64,000 nt of DNA from Omphalotus guepiniiformis. Lineage: Eukaryota > Basidiomycota > Agaricomycetes > Agaricales > Omphalotaceae. Of the stretch, positions 1-12,082 are shown piece by piece; positions within the stretch are counted from its first letter, which is position 1; every line of letters begins with the position of its first letter. The notes beneath the pieces are model-generated. The model worked only from the letters and a program-made list of their open reading frames with translations, had not been told where the DNA came from and searched no databases. Both the position numbers and the translations under genes were made by a program. The stretch covers positions 1 to 64,000 of the forward strand of contig JAQOOI010000036.1 of assembly GCA_028554645.1 (NCBI GenBank), read 5' to 3'.

Positions 1-2100
1 TTGCGCTACGAAGCCGAAAGTCGTCAACTTGCCACCCGAGAGCCGCGGCTAACAATTCCATCTGGCCTTTAGTCGCTAAGAATTCCGCATCCGGCTCGAG
101 AGAACGAAGAACCGCTGCGAAGCATCTACACACGATTTGCGAAGACGCTGTTGTTCGGGTTTGAATCAAGGAACTCAAACGTTTGGCCGGACTCGCGAGT
201 TTGGATTTGACTGGTCGAACGAGGTTGTCGAACTCAGCGTGAAGTTGTAGTAAATTCGAAATGTTTGTGTTGATCGCTAATAACACGAAATTTATAAGGA
301 AAGAAAAAGATTAAAAATGGACAAGTGACGTACCAGCAGGGTGTTGACGTCCTTCCTGGAAAGCCAGGTCGCGCACCTTCGTTATACCGTCGAGCGAATA
401 TTGAAAGGAACAGGGACGTTTCCATTTCTCGCAGACAGCTACATTTTGTTGTTCCTCATCTGCGCCACAATCCACACGGCTGACTGAGATTGCCAGCTAG
501 GCACCCAGCGCAGATGGGGTTCAAGCTGTAAACTGTGAGTAGCCGCGATTGACGGTGACAAGATCCTTGAACTTGTGTCGTAGGCCGGATAAGGATCAAC
601 GAAATTGAAGGGGATAGTAGCTGCGGAGGTGGCGAGGGCGTGAATCTCGTATAAAGGGATTATCTTGCTGCCAGTTGGCTAAAGAAAACAATTAAGAAAC
701 AAAAAGAATAAAGATATAATGTAGAACTTACGGCGTTGGTAGCGTATGTAATTCCGGAGGGGTTGGCAAGTAACAGTTTCGACTAACTTCGTCGTCTTCG
801 CCAGCGCTATACCTCAACCGTTTCCTAAGAATGGGATTAGTTAGTAAACATAAATGTTAATGAAAGGATCAGAATAAAGAGACCTACCTCGGGTTTGACC
901 TTTTTTGGGACGAACCTCGCCCGCAGTGAAGCACCATAACTAGTCGATGTAGGAATCGAAGTCCGTCGAACCGAGTTTGAATCTGTGACCGAAGTGCTGG
1001 GGAAGGAACACGCTTCACCTTTTTCTTTGGCGGGAGAATCCAACTCCGTCCTCGTTCTCCTCTTCTTCGTCCATGCAAAATTCGTCATCGTCGTCAGAAG
1101 ATTCTTCAACGGGAGGGGCGACTTCTTTGAGTTTTTTTTGGAGAAGCTTTGGATGGAGGTTCAGGAAGCGCCGAGACATCGAATTCCGGAAGAGAGGAGA
1201 AGTCAAACGCGTTCTCCTTTTGAAAACGATAGGATTCCACGGGAGGGAGTTGACGAAGATAAAGGATAAGGCTGAACGAGAGTTGTAAAGTAACGATACA
1301 AAAAGAAATGATATGAGAAAAACGAACACTTGAACTTGAGCGCTTTCAGCTCACGAAGCATTGCCTTGGGAATTACCATAGGTTCGAGAGTTTCGAAGGT
1401 AGTAAAGGCCGGTATCTTGTAGACTCCAAGCTAGATCGAGAGATTGATTCACCAAAACAATCTTGCCGTAGTAGGGGGAAATCGTCGTCAGAAGTCCAGT
1501 CTTCATAAAATTGGTGCGAGAAAGTAAAAAAAAAAAAAAGACCTTAGTAAGGAAATAAATTGATAATAAAAACATAAGGGATCTTACCCAGGCGGTATAC
1601 GCGCTATCCAAGGGCGTGATAAGGTGCGCAACTCGGAAGCTCGGATCATCGTCGTTTTCGAAGAGGCTAATGTACTACCTCTGCACATGGCGCTGGATCC
1701 CAACCATAGCTTCTTGGAGCGCGATGTGTCGCACGCAAGGAAGAGAAATTGGTGACAACAGACGGGGGGAGCTTTCTTACGAGGCGCTGTATGGGACATT
1801 CCTACAGAGGTCCGTTCGCCACCGGGGTCGCGTTTCTTCCTGTTACCTGAGTCGTCTTTCTTGGGCGCCATTGGATCAAACGAAGAAGGGAGAGAATGAA
1901 GCCAACAAAGAAGAAGAATAGAACAATTAAAAGTAGTAGAATACAGGTCAGAAGAGAGAGAACGAAGTTCCGGCTCGCTCTGTAAAGTTTGAGAGTCTGA
2001 GGTAGCGGAATCATAAGAAGAATAGAAAAAGTGAAGTTGAGCCCATATATAATGAAGTGACGGGCGTGAAAAGCAAACAGATTGTGATAAAAAGACATGA
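1..2100 (-). pseudogene. Antisense accessory gene relic of LTR-B element (3' part runs off window)
   Basis: Spliced minus-strand gene related to the antisense gene at 29.8-32.2 kb. Matching blocks in order are a VNRGY segment followed by a CAGC zinc-type motif (near 450-530), and a LLAAALGW segment near 1-60, which correspond to VNRTF, CASC and LLATALGW in the other gene. The intron at 825-887 is convincing: GTAGGT donor, TACTAAC branch site, CTTAG acceptor. An acidic Glu/Asp run lies near 1030-1130. An in-frame TGA at 456-458 interrupts the zinc region, so I call it broken, although an unseen intron could remove it. Exons upstream of about 1350 are uncertain. It lies directly before an LTR, as its homologue does. 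Function unknown; it may bind zinc and nucleic acid. Confidence 0.5.
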
Positions 2101-2453
2101 CAACGTATAAGGTGAATAATGACTCACCTATGATGGGAAACAGCTCGTGTTGAGGGCCGATATTCCAGAAAAACGTTCAAAATGAGCGAGTTAGGAAAAC
2201 ACACTCTCTGAGTTTCGTGGGGGCCAAAGCTGTTTGTTTTCAGTTCCGCCAGTTCGGCAAAACAGTCACACGATCGTGGCCATAGCGGCTTTCGATCCGG
2301 TGTTTGAATAAATGGAATGTTGTGACCAGATGAATAAGTGTTGAAGGAAAACTTTATTGAACTCTTAACAACTGCTGTACTCATAAAATAAAAGTCAGTA
2401 GATTGGCTGAAGAATTGACCGGGGACGGTCAAGATTTATGTTTGTGCGGGAGA

Positions 2454-3874
2454 TGATGCGGCCGATTTTTGGCACCTGCATTAAAAGCCAGGTGATTAAT
2501 CATTTTTAGCATTTGCAGTGAGTAATATAGAGGCGTTGAAAGGTGGCCCGCCTTGTCAATCAAAATGTTTTGTGAATTTGAGTAATAAAGCATGTTCTAT
2601 TCCCTACGGTACAATCATGTGTATCAAGGTTCTAGGCTAGTCAGTACAGTTGTGATGTAGAGAAATTGTTCAATAGCCTCCAACTGTTGAATCAGACTCA
2701 CACCAATCTCGTAACGAGAACTCTGACATCACCAACGTCAATTGCAATCATATAACTATTATGAGGAACATCTGTCCTCCGGTCAATAAAGAATAAAAAC
2801 CCGGCAGAAACTAAACATGGATGGAACGCGAAATAGAGTCGAAATAATGGATCGAGAATAGTTGTGGGGTATTTACTCCTTAATTAATCGCCAGGAACAA
2901 AAGTTGAGCGAGGAAATTTGCTTCGATTAATTGTCCCTGTGAAAATTGCTTGACAAAAAACCGTTTAGGAGGTGTAAAAACTCGATCAGTAAAATTTTCT
3001 CGGTATACTACTGAATTGAAGGAGTTCCTTTAAAACGAAACAATGTGATACTTTGAGGGGTATACTTTTCTATCAGGTTGATTAAATCCTATGGAACACC
3101 GGATGTCCGAGAAATGTCAAGGGAAATCCGTAAAAATGAAATAAAGGGGCTGAATATTGCCTATAATAAAAATAATTGAATTAAAACGCATTTTTGAGTT
3201 TTTGCCTCATAAAATAGATCTATAACAAGTAATAATGGGACATACTTTACACAGATACTTACAACCTACAGACACGGATATATTTACACTATGTAAAACA
3301 GGACAGTTGAGCTATAATTTTTCCCGTTTTGATTAATTTTGGACTGGCAGTAATGTTATAAAAGGGCAGTACTTTGAAGAGAGAAAATCCAGGAGCGTAC
3401 CATAGAGTCAACAGGTCACTGGGGATTGTCTTTATAATGGTGAATCGTGCCTGTGAAGGGCAATCCTACCAAAAACATAAAGTTGCCCCATGGTCTGTTT
3501 ATAGTCACGGTGTTTATTGCGATATTGTCTAAAGATCATTGTTGGTTTAATTGAACTGGTTTGTGTTATTAGGCATTTGTTGTTTGATCTTGTTGTCAAT
3601 TGGGTGTGATTGAGCAGTGAACACCTGTCCCTTGTTCAAAACCGTCTTGTGCTACTTTTTGCCTTAGTGCATTTTAAAAGCACAGCTATAAAGTTCTTGT
3701 GATAAAGATATAAAGTTTCTAATAAAGAAGCCATAGTATTGGTCTTGCGGAACCTTCGCACAACGCCCCCCCAGACTCACACCTTTCGGAGTGACTTTGG
3801 TTGTTTTGGTTGTTTTTGGGTTTTTTGTTCATTAGCCCGTTTAGCAGTTCATTTCTCCCGATTCATTCTCATCA
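2454..3874 (+). repeat. LTR-B copy 1, probably a 3' LTR
   Basis: A 1.42-kb repeat matching 9975-12082 and, inverted, 35846-36994. It begins TGATGCGGCCG and ends CATCA, so it has TG...CA ends. The bases just before it (TTTGTGCGGGAGA) resemble a polypurine tract, and the antisense gene upstream is what precedes the 3' LTR in family A. This therefore looks like the 3' LTR of an element whose body lies off the left edge. No primer-binding site follows it. Confidence 0.75.
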
Positions 3875-4856
3875 AGCGCACTACTCATAAGGCCAGACTT
3901 AGAAACCAGGTAGCATTAACAATCCGTGCACTAGTCATAATCTAATGAGCCACTGTTTGAGCCACAGAATGTCTAGACTTAGCGATGTAACACGAAGTAT
4001 TTCCGACGACGCGGAAGTAGAACACGGTAAGTAGACACAGTGTTAGTGCATCTACCGCAATGACTTTCTAAAAGCGGCAAGATTATAACCCGGTATAGGA
4101 TACCCTGTTACCGCGTACTATACTCAAAAAATTCATCCCTACCTTACGCGGCGCACCATATGCACCATATATCTCATAACGTCAAGTATCGGCGACCATG
4201 TTGTTTGTACTATGTAAATAGAAATACTTTATATAAGAAATAGAACCTGGGCAAGGAAGGACCGGTTCCCGAGATCCCCCATAGAGCTAATAGCATTTTG
4301 GTGGTGTGGCAAAAGCTTAAGTCCCTCTGAGTGTTTAGAAGTTTTAAAAGTGTTAACCAGTCGTGTTAGTTCATACGTCATGTGGGGTCCCTTAAGTGTT
4401 TACAAGCGGGATCGGTCGTGTACCGCGGAGCCCTGTGTGTGTAGTGTGAATAAGAGTTGGACTCGTCTGGTCCACTCGTTGAACTCGTCGGCTGTCAGTT
4501 CGGAAATCTTCCTATACCCAACTCCCACTAAGTGGAGAAGTTGATCTGGCATCTCCCAACAATCTTCTGGTTGTTGTTTTCGTTTGTAGTCACTGGTCTC
4601 GGTGATTTGTTAAAGTTACGCCTTATTTCGTTTGAGTGGTGGTGTAGCATAAAAGTTTATCTGTGCCGCGTCAGTTTTGACTTTTGTCTCCGCTCTCCTC
4701 TTAACAACAACCTTACTCGCTTCACAGAGTTTTTTAGTTCCCCCACCCCAACGAACTTAAAAGTCTTTATGTGTGTTTGTGTGTGTTTTTTGAGTGCTTG
4801 AATAGATTCATTCGCGTTAGTTTAGCACTTCTTCTCATTCAATACCCCATACCAAG
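3875..4856. other. Unassigned spacer between two Gypsy relics
   Basis: About 1 kb with no ORF I recognise. It sits between the LTR-B end and the point where family-A pol homology begins. Two short plus-strand ORFs (4350-4544, 4532-4801) show no motif and are probably chance reading frames. A short GT-rich run lies near 4770-4785. Confidence 0.4.
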
Positions 4857-7320
4857 CACCTCACCGTCCTATTGACTATGATTTAAGTTTCTGGAATCAC
4901 CCTTTCATTAAATACTTCATGGATGGCAGTTGTTTTTTCAATTGTACCAAACAGATCCTCTGGATCCTAAGAAGACATACTAACATTGGATGGGTTCTAT
5001 TAACTTATAAATTAGAGAGACGCAAGGTTTTTCCCAACCTAAGAGAGAACTTTATGGCTTGATGTTGGCCTTACACCAAACATACTACCAGACATTATGG
5101 ATGTAGGGAACTTACTGTGGAAACAATTGCAAGCTCCATTAAAGTCATGCTTGACAAATCCCAGCCTGGTCCCAATGCAACTATAAACAGGTGGATTGAA
5201 AAAATAAGGAAGTTTCACTTCATCTTAGTAGCACATCAAAGGTACTGAACACCAAAGGACCTGATGGTTTATCAAAACCAACCCTAGGGTCACCATACCA
5301 ACTGAAAGGGCTGCGTTCTAGAGATACCTGATTCATTTATTGATGACGATGAACGGTCCTGCCCTGAGTGGAAATTCGAAGGATGGGAGATGGTGAAACT
5401 GGAGTCACCCTTTTGAGTTTGAGTCCTTTTAAAGATGAAATAGCTACTAGATGAGGTTACTTGCAGGATGTTGCCAAGTCAATTGATGACCTTTTAAGAC
5501 AATTTGCAAGAAGCCATTGAAAGACGAACGCCATCTGAATTCCATTAGAGCGTTTGTTGCTAACTCAATACCCAGTATCTAACTCCGGGTTGCAGTTGGC
5601 TCAAACTCTTGTTTGTGCCTGAAGGAGGTACTGAATGTGACACAAGAAGTGTATGAACACCCTTAAACCGTGAAAGATCATAGATCTGCATCTACAAAAG
5701 AGCTCTGATGATCTACTTGATTTAATTAGCGACTGGTATCTGCACGGAAACCAGTATCTAACTCAATTGAGTGGGACACTCCAGAAAAAGTTCTTATCCA
5801 GAGCTGTAAAGTTTCTTTGTAGACAGAGATGGTCGTCTCTATATGGAGAAATGATGAATACAGCCAGCATAGAGCTGGTTTTTGTGCCTAAAGAGAAAAT
5901 GATGTAAATGCTTCATCACTGCTCATGATCATCTGGGACATAAAGAATGTTTTGCAACAAAAGCTCCTTTAGAAAAGCGTTTTTGGTGGCCAGACTTGAA
6001 ATGGTGATGTCAATTGGTTTGTCAAATCCTTCCAAGTCTGCCAGATACCGCAAAATGGACTTGTTGAAAATTCCTCCCACTCTTACCCACCAGGACGACT
6101 CCCTCTCTGTTTCAGGAGATTCATGTTTGATGTTTTCAAAGTATATCACCTGCAACCAATGGTTGCAAAGTTATGTTTGTACATGGCATGTGTGCACTAT
6201 CATCTTGGCCTGAAGGACGAGCTTTTTAAGATCTTGACAATGCGAGGTCCTTGGGAGAATGTTTCTTTGATGATATTATATGCAGATGGGGTTGTCCTGA
6301 TGAAGTTTGTAACTCCAATGCACCCCAAATTCGAGCTATGCTTAAAATGGCGGCAGAAGAGAAATATGGAATTAAAGGTATTAACATATCTCCTTACAAT
6401 TCACAATCCAATGGCAAGATTGAGAGAGCCCCCTTTGACATTAGAACTGCCCTTGGCAAAAGCTACAGGGCGGAGATTTAAAAAGATGGTGGTTTGTTTT
6501 CTCAAGCATGTCTTCTGGGCAGATAGAATTAACAGCTAGAAAGGGACTTGGATTGTTCACCATACTTTGTCCTTGTTACCCAGTGCTAAACCTATTTTAC
6601 CCTTAGATATTGTTGAGTTCACTTGGTTGGTAAAACTACCAGATGGAATTCTGACATATGAAAGGAACTTATTGGCTTACAGAGCTCAAGCTCTAGCTAA
6701 AACAGAACCCATGTTTCAAGAAATGATATCCGAGGATAGATACTATACCAAGAGGGAGACGCTAAGACAATCTGAAAGAAGAATAAAAAAAACAGAAATG
6801 TTATCAGAGCCTTTGATTTCAAACCTGGTACATTAGTACAAGTCAAGAAATACACAAGTTGAGAAGAACTTGGATAGGGAACATGTTATCCTAGATACTT
6901 GGGACCCATGATTGTAATAAGGCGAACCAAAGAGGGATCCCTAAATTGTGGCCCAAATGGATGGTACTGGTACTCAGAGAAAAGGTTGCTGCCGTCAGAG
7001 TACTGCCCCATGTTGCTAGATATGAACCAATTGAACTGGGCCTGAGAACATTCCATGAACTTATAGACTTGACTAGTGAAACAGCTAGAAGCCAGTGTTT
7101 TTCATGAAAACACGGAGTTTAGATAGTGAACTTGAAAGGGATTATATTTTTGACAGTATTCCTCAGTTGAGGAATCTCTGTTGATGATGAAGATCTTAGA
7201 AGAGTTCACTGATGAAGAAGCTGCATCTGACAATGAGGTAGGTGAAGAAGAACCTGATTGGGATTCTCCAATGTATACCAGGGCTCGTTCTTCAAAAGAG
7301 ATAGAAGAATAAAACACACT
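4857..7320 (+). pseudogene. Gypsy family-A pol relic (RNase H to integrase C-terminus)
   Basis: Matches the intact pol at about 24,995-27,345 along its whole length. Recognisable parts are the RNase H segment with the EL-YGLML region near 5050, the integrase core near 6250-6480 (GCPDEV and the NGKIERA glutamate motif), the GPM C-terminal module near 6890-6960 and the acidic tail ending at 7310. It is riddled with single-base insertions and deletions, so no frame stays open beyond about 140 codons. The 5' end (LTR, gag, protease, RT) is missing. It is either an old decayed copy or a stretch with uncorrected sequencing errors. Confidence 0.85.
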
Positions 7321-7439
7321 GTAATTTGGAAAAGGTACATACTAGCTAGATACTCGAGAGAGTACTATCTAGCTCAATTGAAAAATATAATAACAGTTCG
7401 TAAAAAGTAGTTTCTAAACTACTAAGATGGAACAAAAAG

Positions 7440-9000
7440 GATGTTCGAAAATCTCTAGGATGTCCTATGTGATGTACCATTGACGAGTGTATACTACCTA
7501 TACATTGAAACTAAGGTGCTAAAAAGTAACATCTATTTCAGTGTTAAGTCTGGCATAAGGCGAAATTCATGGAATGGAGCTGGGTTTCTGAAGCTACTGC
7601 TGGACCTGCCTGCAAGGGATCCTGAGATGGCACGATTGGCCTTCTCTTTTGCCTTCCTGAGCTGCTCCAACTTGGAATATTCCTGGTGGCCAAACCTGTA
7701 CTGAGAATGGTGATACTGAGACTGGATAGCATGTTGGTGAACACTGAGTTCCCGTCCTCAGAAAGTTGGAAATAGAATGAATGACTTCTGGTTAGACGGT
7801 GTCAAGGTCCATGAACGGAAATAAAGCCGTAGTGCGATTGACTATGCTCTTCTCCACTTTCCCTGACGTTGCGGTCATTCTTGAAAATATAGAGTTAGAT
7901 AATTCGATGTTACACCAGATTGAGTTAGATACTCAATAAAGCTGCAGATTGAGTGGATACTCACGCTCTGTTCTCGTCACTAAGGTTTGCAAAGGGCTTC
8001 TCAATGCGAGGACTTCTTCATGACTACCAGCCTTGGGATTTTCGGGGAACCGTCTCAGGCTATAGGAGCAAGAAACAGTCAGTCATGCTGTACTTATGCA
8101 AAACTCAGAGTAAAAGGGAGCACTTACCCACTTTGGACTGAACTGGGTTGGCCTAGATAGTCCAAAGGAGGTTCAAAGTAAAGTAAAAGAGATGAAATAA
8201 TAAGGCTGAGAAAGGATCCCTACCACTGGAGGTAGTAGGTACTACTTTGTCCTTAGCAGTCTTAGCAGCTGCACTAGGGGTGTTGGTAACCTTGCCTGAG
8301 TCCTTGCTGTCCTTCTTGGGAGCATGTATGGACACAGAGAGTCCCAGGGATAGTCCATTCCAGCCATCTGAAAAATGAAGGGAAAGAAAAATTAGAAATT
8401 AGTCAGGCCACTATGGAGTTAGAATACTCAACAGTAACGTCTCCGGTCGCCTGTCAATAACTTCGATTTTCCGCATCCTCATCATCGTCGTTCATCAACA
8501 AGCTCGGGATTTTTTCGCTGTGCTGCACGGAGAAAGCATGCAGTATAGTTACTCCAGGTGACGGGTATACTCGAGAAAAATGCTTACTTTGCGCTTTCCC
8601 TGGGTGGAAGATCCCTCTCCCTGCGCTTAACCAAGTCCTCCCTTTGGAAGATCTTTATATGAGCAAAAGTTTGTCAGTGCTCAGGAATGCTTTGAATATT
8701 TCTTGAGGGTGGCCGACACCAAAGGGAAACACCTTTGTCAATATAGACCAAAGGCTTCTTCGGACTTGGCAACTGCAAAAGCAGGAAGGGACTTCTTCTA
8801 TAACAGAGAAACGCGGAGTTAGATACTGGAACATGGCGGTACATCAATTTAGATAGTTTACTCACCAGATGACTAGGGGCTACGTGCAGTGGGATCAAAC
8901 ATGCCCAATAGCTCAGTATCGAAGATCCTTGGCCCTCCAATAGCATCCAGTAGCACGAGAAATATAACGTTGAGTATGTGCTACCTACTCAGTGCGCTCC
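7440..9000 (-). pseudogene. Relic of family-A antisense gene 1
   Basis: Aligns with the antisense gene at 27.5-28.9 kb. The clearest block is 8220-8340, which encodes an SIHAPKKDSKDSGK segment equivalent to SIHAPNKDNKDSSK in the intact copy. The 7540-7740 stretch corresponds to the C-terminal exon. Exon order and spacing are kept but small indels break every exon. Its position directly downstream of the pol relic shows that the antisense gene was already part of the family when this older copy inserted. Confidence 0.75.
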
Positions 9001-9974
9001 AGGCCAACCTTTGGGACCTTTTGGGTGCATAGTAATGAAGTATGAGAAGTATAAGAATTGGGAAGGAGGTAAAATGGGTAAATCCAAGTATCTTATGGTG
9101 CTGAATCGGTGTCAACGATTTTGAGGAACCTTTTATACTAGTTCTATACCTAACTTCTCTCGATTTGGGCTTGGAAAACCCTGGCCCCTTGTTACTAACG
9201 GGGGCTCAAAATTTCTTGACTAGGCCTGTCCATGTCTGTTCAACGTGGACATGAAAATTTATTTTGCTTTGGGGAAGAGCGTAAAGACAAGTTAACAATG
9301 ACTCTAGATCGAAATTTTTGATTTTTCTATAAGATTAAATCCTAGAGATCTGGAACAGCTTTGAACCGTCTGAGGGCTTCATGCCGGCTTAAGATTGCCT
9401 GAGTTCAACTCTGTCTTCACGCGGAAACCTTGGGCAAAATAAATCTTGACTTATCCAGATTAAACCGAGATACTTACCAGAGTTTTATTTGAATATAACC
9501 TGTAATCATGGAGTCTCCCTCTGAAGCTCAACTTAGATACTATATCTGGAGAGGGATACTCGGATTTTTACAACATTTCAACTTAAAGTTCACACTTAAA
9601 GAAGAAAACAAGACAAAATGAAATATATTTGAGCTCTAGAAGCTCATGGTTAATACTATCGAAGACACTCTACATGTACTTACTATACTGAATAGAATAC
9701 AGTGATGTGTCCTGAATCACAAGATATATATATAAGGGCAACTCAGTGTGTTGAACACTTGAGTCCACACCGCATGAGATGCAACACAGTTTCACTGATA
9801 AAGTAAACGACCAGTCCAACGCTGCGTAGAGGATCACCGTAATGTTGCGGAAGATATGCTAGAAGGGCCGGAGGAACCTTGTGTGCGAGTCACTCTGAAG
9901 GGATATGATCCCTCTTCAGGTAGTGGACTGGCCTCGTGGGACGCAAGAAAGAACCTTCTCGGTGTCCAATTCGT
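9001..9974. repeat. Family-A relic: spacer between the two antisense genes
   Basis: Corresponds to about 29,020-29,855 of the intact element and ends where the LTR-B insertion begins. It contains no coding sequence. A GGGG-rich tract near 9180-9270 resembles the polypurine-like tract at about 29,150 in the intact copy. Confidence 0.6.
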
Positions 9975-10186
9975 TGATGATGCGCCAATTTTTGTGCACC
10001 TGCATTAAAAGCCAGGTGATTAATCATTTTAAGGCATTTGCCAGTAAGGGATATAGAGGGTTGAAAGGTGCCCGCCTGGTTCAATACAAATGTGTTGTGA
10101 TTTGAGTAATAAAGCATGTTCTATTTAACCTACTGTACAACATGTGTATCAGGGTTCGTAGCCTAGTCCAGTAACATTTGTGATGT

Positions 10187-10824
10187 TTGTCAGCGACTCG
10201 AGTTATAAACTCAAATAACCGCTAGTACACAATGATCTTAGTTTCACACGAGTGAAGAGAAAAGCAGAAAGTGGAATTGAGAACAAAGACGATACAAGGA
10301 AGTATGCTAAGTAACCAAGTCTAAACTCCGAGGATGTTATTGACAAGATCGAAGCTAAATTAAAATATCTACCTAAGCGGACTTGTTATATACGCGTAAA
10401 TAAAACCCTAAACCCTGGGCTATAACCCTTGACTAATCCACCGTGTGTCTCATAAAAAAAAAAAAAAAAAGACAAAAAAAAAAATTTTTAATTTTAAAAA
10501 AAAAAACCCCAAAACCCACACAAAAAACACAAAAAAAAAAAACCAAAAAAAAAAAAACACAAAAAAAAAATAAAAAAAAAACAAAAACAAGAAAAAAAAA
10601 AAAAAAAATAAAAACCATGATTTCGATCACCTCAAGTGTTTCATTAATGATCGTGATCGCCTTGAGGTCTACATGCTTGATCTCGATCATCATGTTTCAT
10701 GCTACCTTACATGTGTAATTTAATATAAGCCTAGATCTATAGCCGTAAGATGCTATCTACTGATAAATAAAGTGTCTATATGTACAAACAATGAGATAAG
10801 ATGAAAAAGCAAACATTCGTAACA
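10187..10824. mobile_element. 638-bp insertion nested inside LTR-B copy 2
   Basis: LTR-B copy 1 is continuous where copy 2 is interrupted. The insert starts TTGTCAGCGAC, ends CGTAACA and is flanked by GATGT on both sides (10182-10186 and 10825-10829), a 5-bp target duplication. With TGT...ACA-like ends it may be a solo LTR of an unidentified family, though the extra T before TGTCAG is imperfect. It contains a near-pure A tract. Confidence 0.55.
10455..10612. repeat. A-rich low-complexity tract
   Basis: About 160 bases that are almost entirely A with scattered C, G and T. The lysine-rich or phenylalanine-rich reading frames across it are composition artefacts. The length and irregularity of the homopolymers make this stretch suspect for assembly error. 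Confidence 0.85.
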
Positions 10825-12082
10825 GATGTGTAGAAGAAATTGTTCAACTAGCCATCCACTGTTGAATCAGACTCCCCCAAATCTCGTAACGAGAACTCTG
10901 ACATCACAACGTCACTTGCATCATATAAGTCTTAGGGGAACATCTTTCCTCTGGTCAATAAAGATTAAAAACCAGCGGAAACTAAAAATGGAGTGGAACG
11001 GTGAAAAGAGAGTCGAAATAATGGATCTAGAATAGTTTTGGGGTATTTACTCCTTACATTAATCGCCAGGAACAAGTGTATTGACTTGAGGAAATTTGCT
11101 TCGATTAATTTGTCTGGTGAAAATTGCTTTGACAAGAAACCGGTTAGGAGGTTGTAAAAACTCGATCAGTTAAATTTCTCAAAATAACTACTGAATTGAA
11201 GTAAAGAGTTGTTCCTTTTGACGAAACAATGTCTACTTTGGAGGGGTATAATTTTCTATTCAGGTGATTAAACCTATGGAATACGGATGCCCTCATAAAT
11301 GTCAAGGAAATATGTAAAAATGAAATAAAGGGGCTGAATATTGCCCACAATAAAAATAATGGAATTAAAACGCATTTTTTGAGGTTTTGCCTAATAAAAT
11401 ATATCTATAACAAGTTATAGATGGACGCTCTACTTGACAACACAGATACTTCCAACCTACATACACGGATATAGGTATATATATAAAACAGGACAGTTTA
11501 GCTATACTTTCCTGTGTTTTATTAATTTTGGGACTGGCCGTATGTATAAAAGGGCAGTAGCCCTGGAGAAAGAAAATCCAGGAGAGTACCATAGAAGTCA
11601 CAGGGTCACTGGGATTGTCTTTATAACGTGAATCGTGCCTGTGAAAGGGAACTCCTCCAAAAACATAAAGTTTGCCCTGGTCTGTTTATAAGTCCGGTGT
11701 TTATTTTGATATTGTATAAAGATCATTGTTTGGTTTGAATTGAAACTGGTTGTGTTATTGGAACATTGTTTGTTTGATCTTGTGGTCAATTGGTTGTGAT
11801 TGTTGCAGTGAACACCTGTCTTTGTTTTCAAAACCGTCTTTGTGCTACTTTTTGCCTTAGTGCATTTTACAAGCTCAACTATAAAGTCCTTGTGAATAAA
11901 GATATAAAGTTCTAATAAAGGAGCCATAGGAGTTTGGGTCTGGTAGCGGAACCTTCGACAACGCCCCCTCAGGACTTGCAACCTTTCAGAGTGTCAACTT
12001 GGTTTGTTTTGGTTGTTTTTGGGTTTTATGTATCATTATCCCCCTGTTAGCAGTATCATTTCCCTGTTTTTCATTCTCATCA

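Larger units (their letters stand above)
9975..12082 (+). repeat. LTR-B copy 2, solo LTR inserted in family-A relic
   Basis: About 1.47 kb of LTR-B sequence, interrupted by a 638-bp insertion. It begins TGATGATGCGCC and ends CATCA. Flanks read TTCGT on the left and TCGTC on the right, so TCGT is duplicated (4 of the expected 5 bases). On both sides the sequence continues the family-A antisense gene 2 region, so this is an insertion into family A and not the LTR of the surrounding element. Confidence 0.75.

Noticed and set aside
10443..10718. Lysine-rich 91-codon ORF and its Phe-rich antisense partner
   Set aside because: Both arise from a near-homopolymeric A tract; no coding evidence.
2454..12082. 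LTR-B copies 1 and 2 as the LTR pair of one element spanning 2.4-12.1 kb
   Set aside because: Copy 2 interrupts the family-A antisense gene with family-A sequence on both sides, so it is a separate insertion. No primer-binding site follows copy 1.
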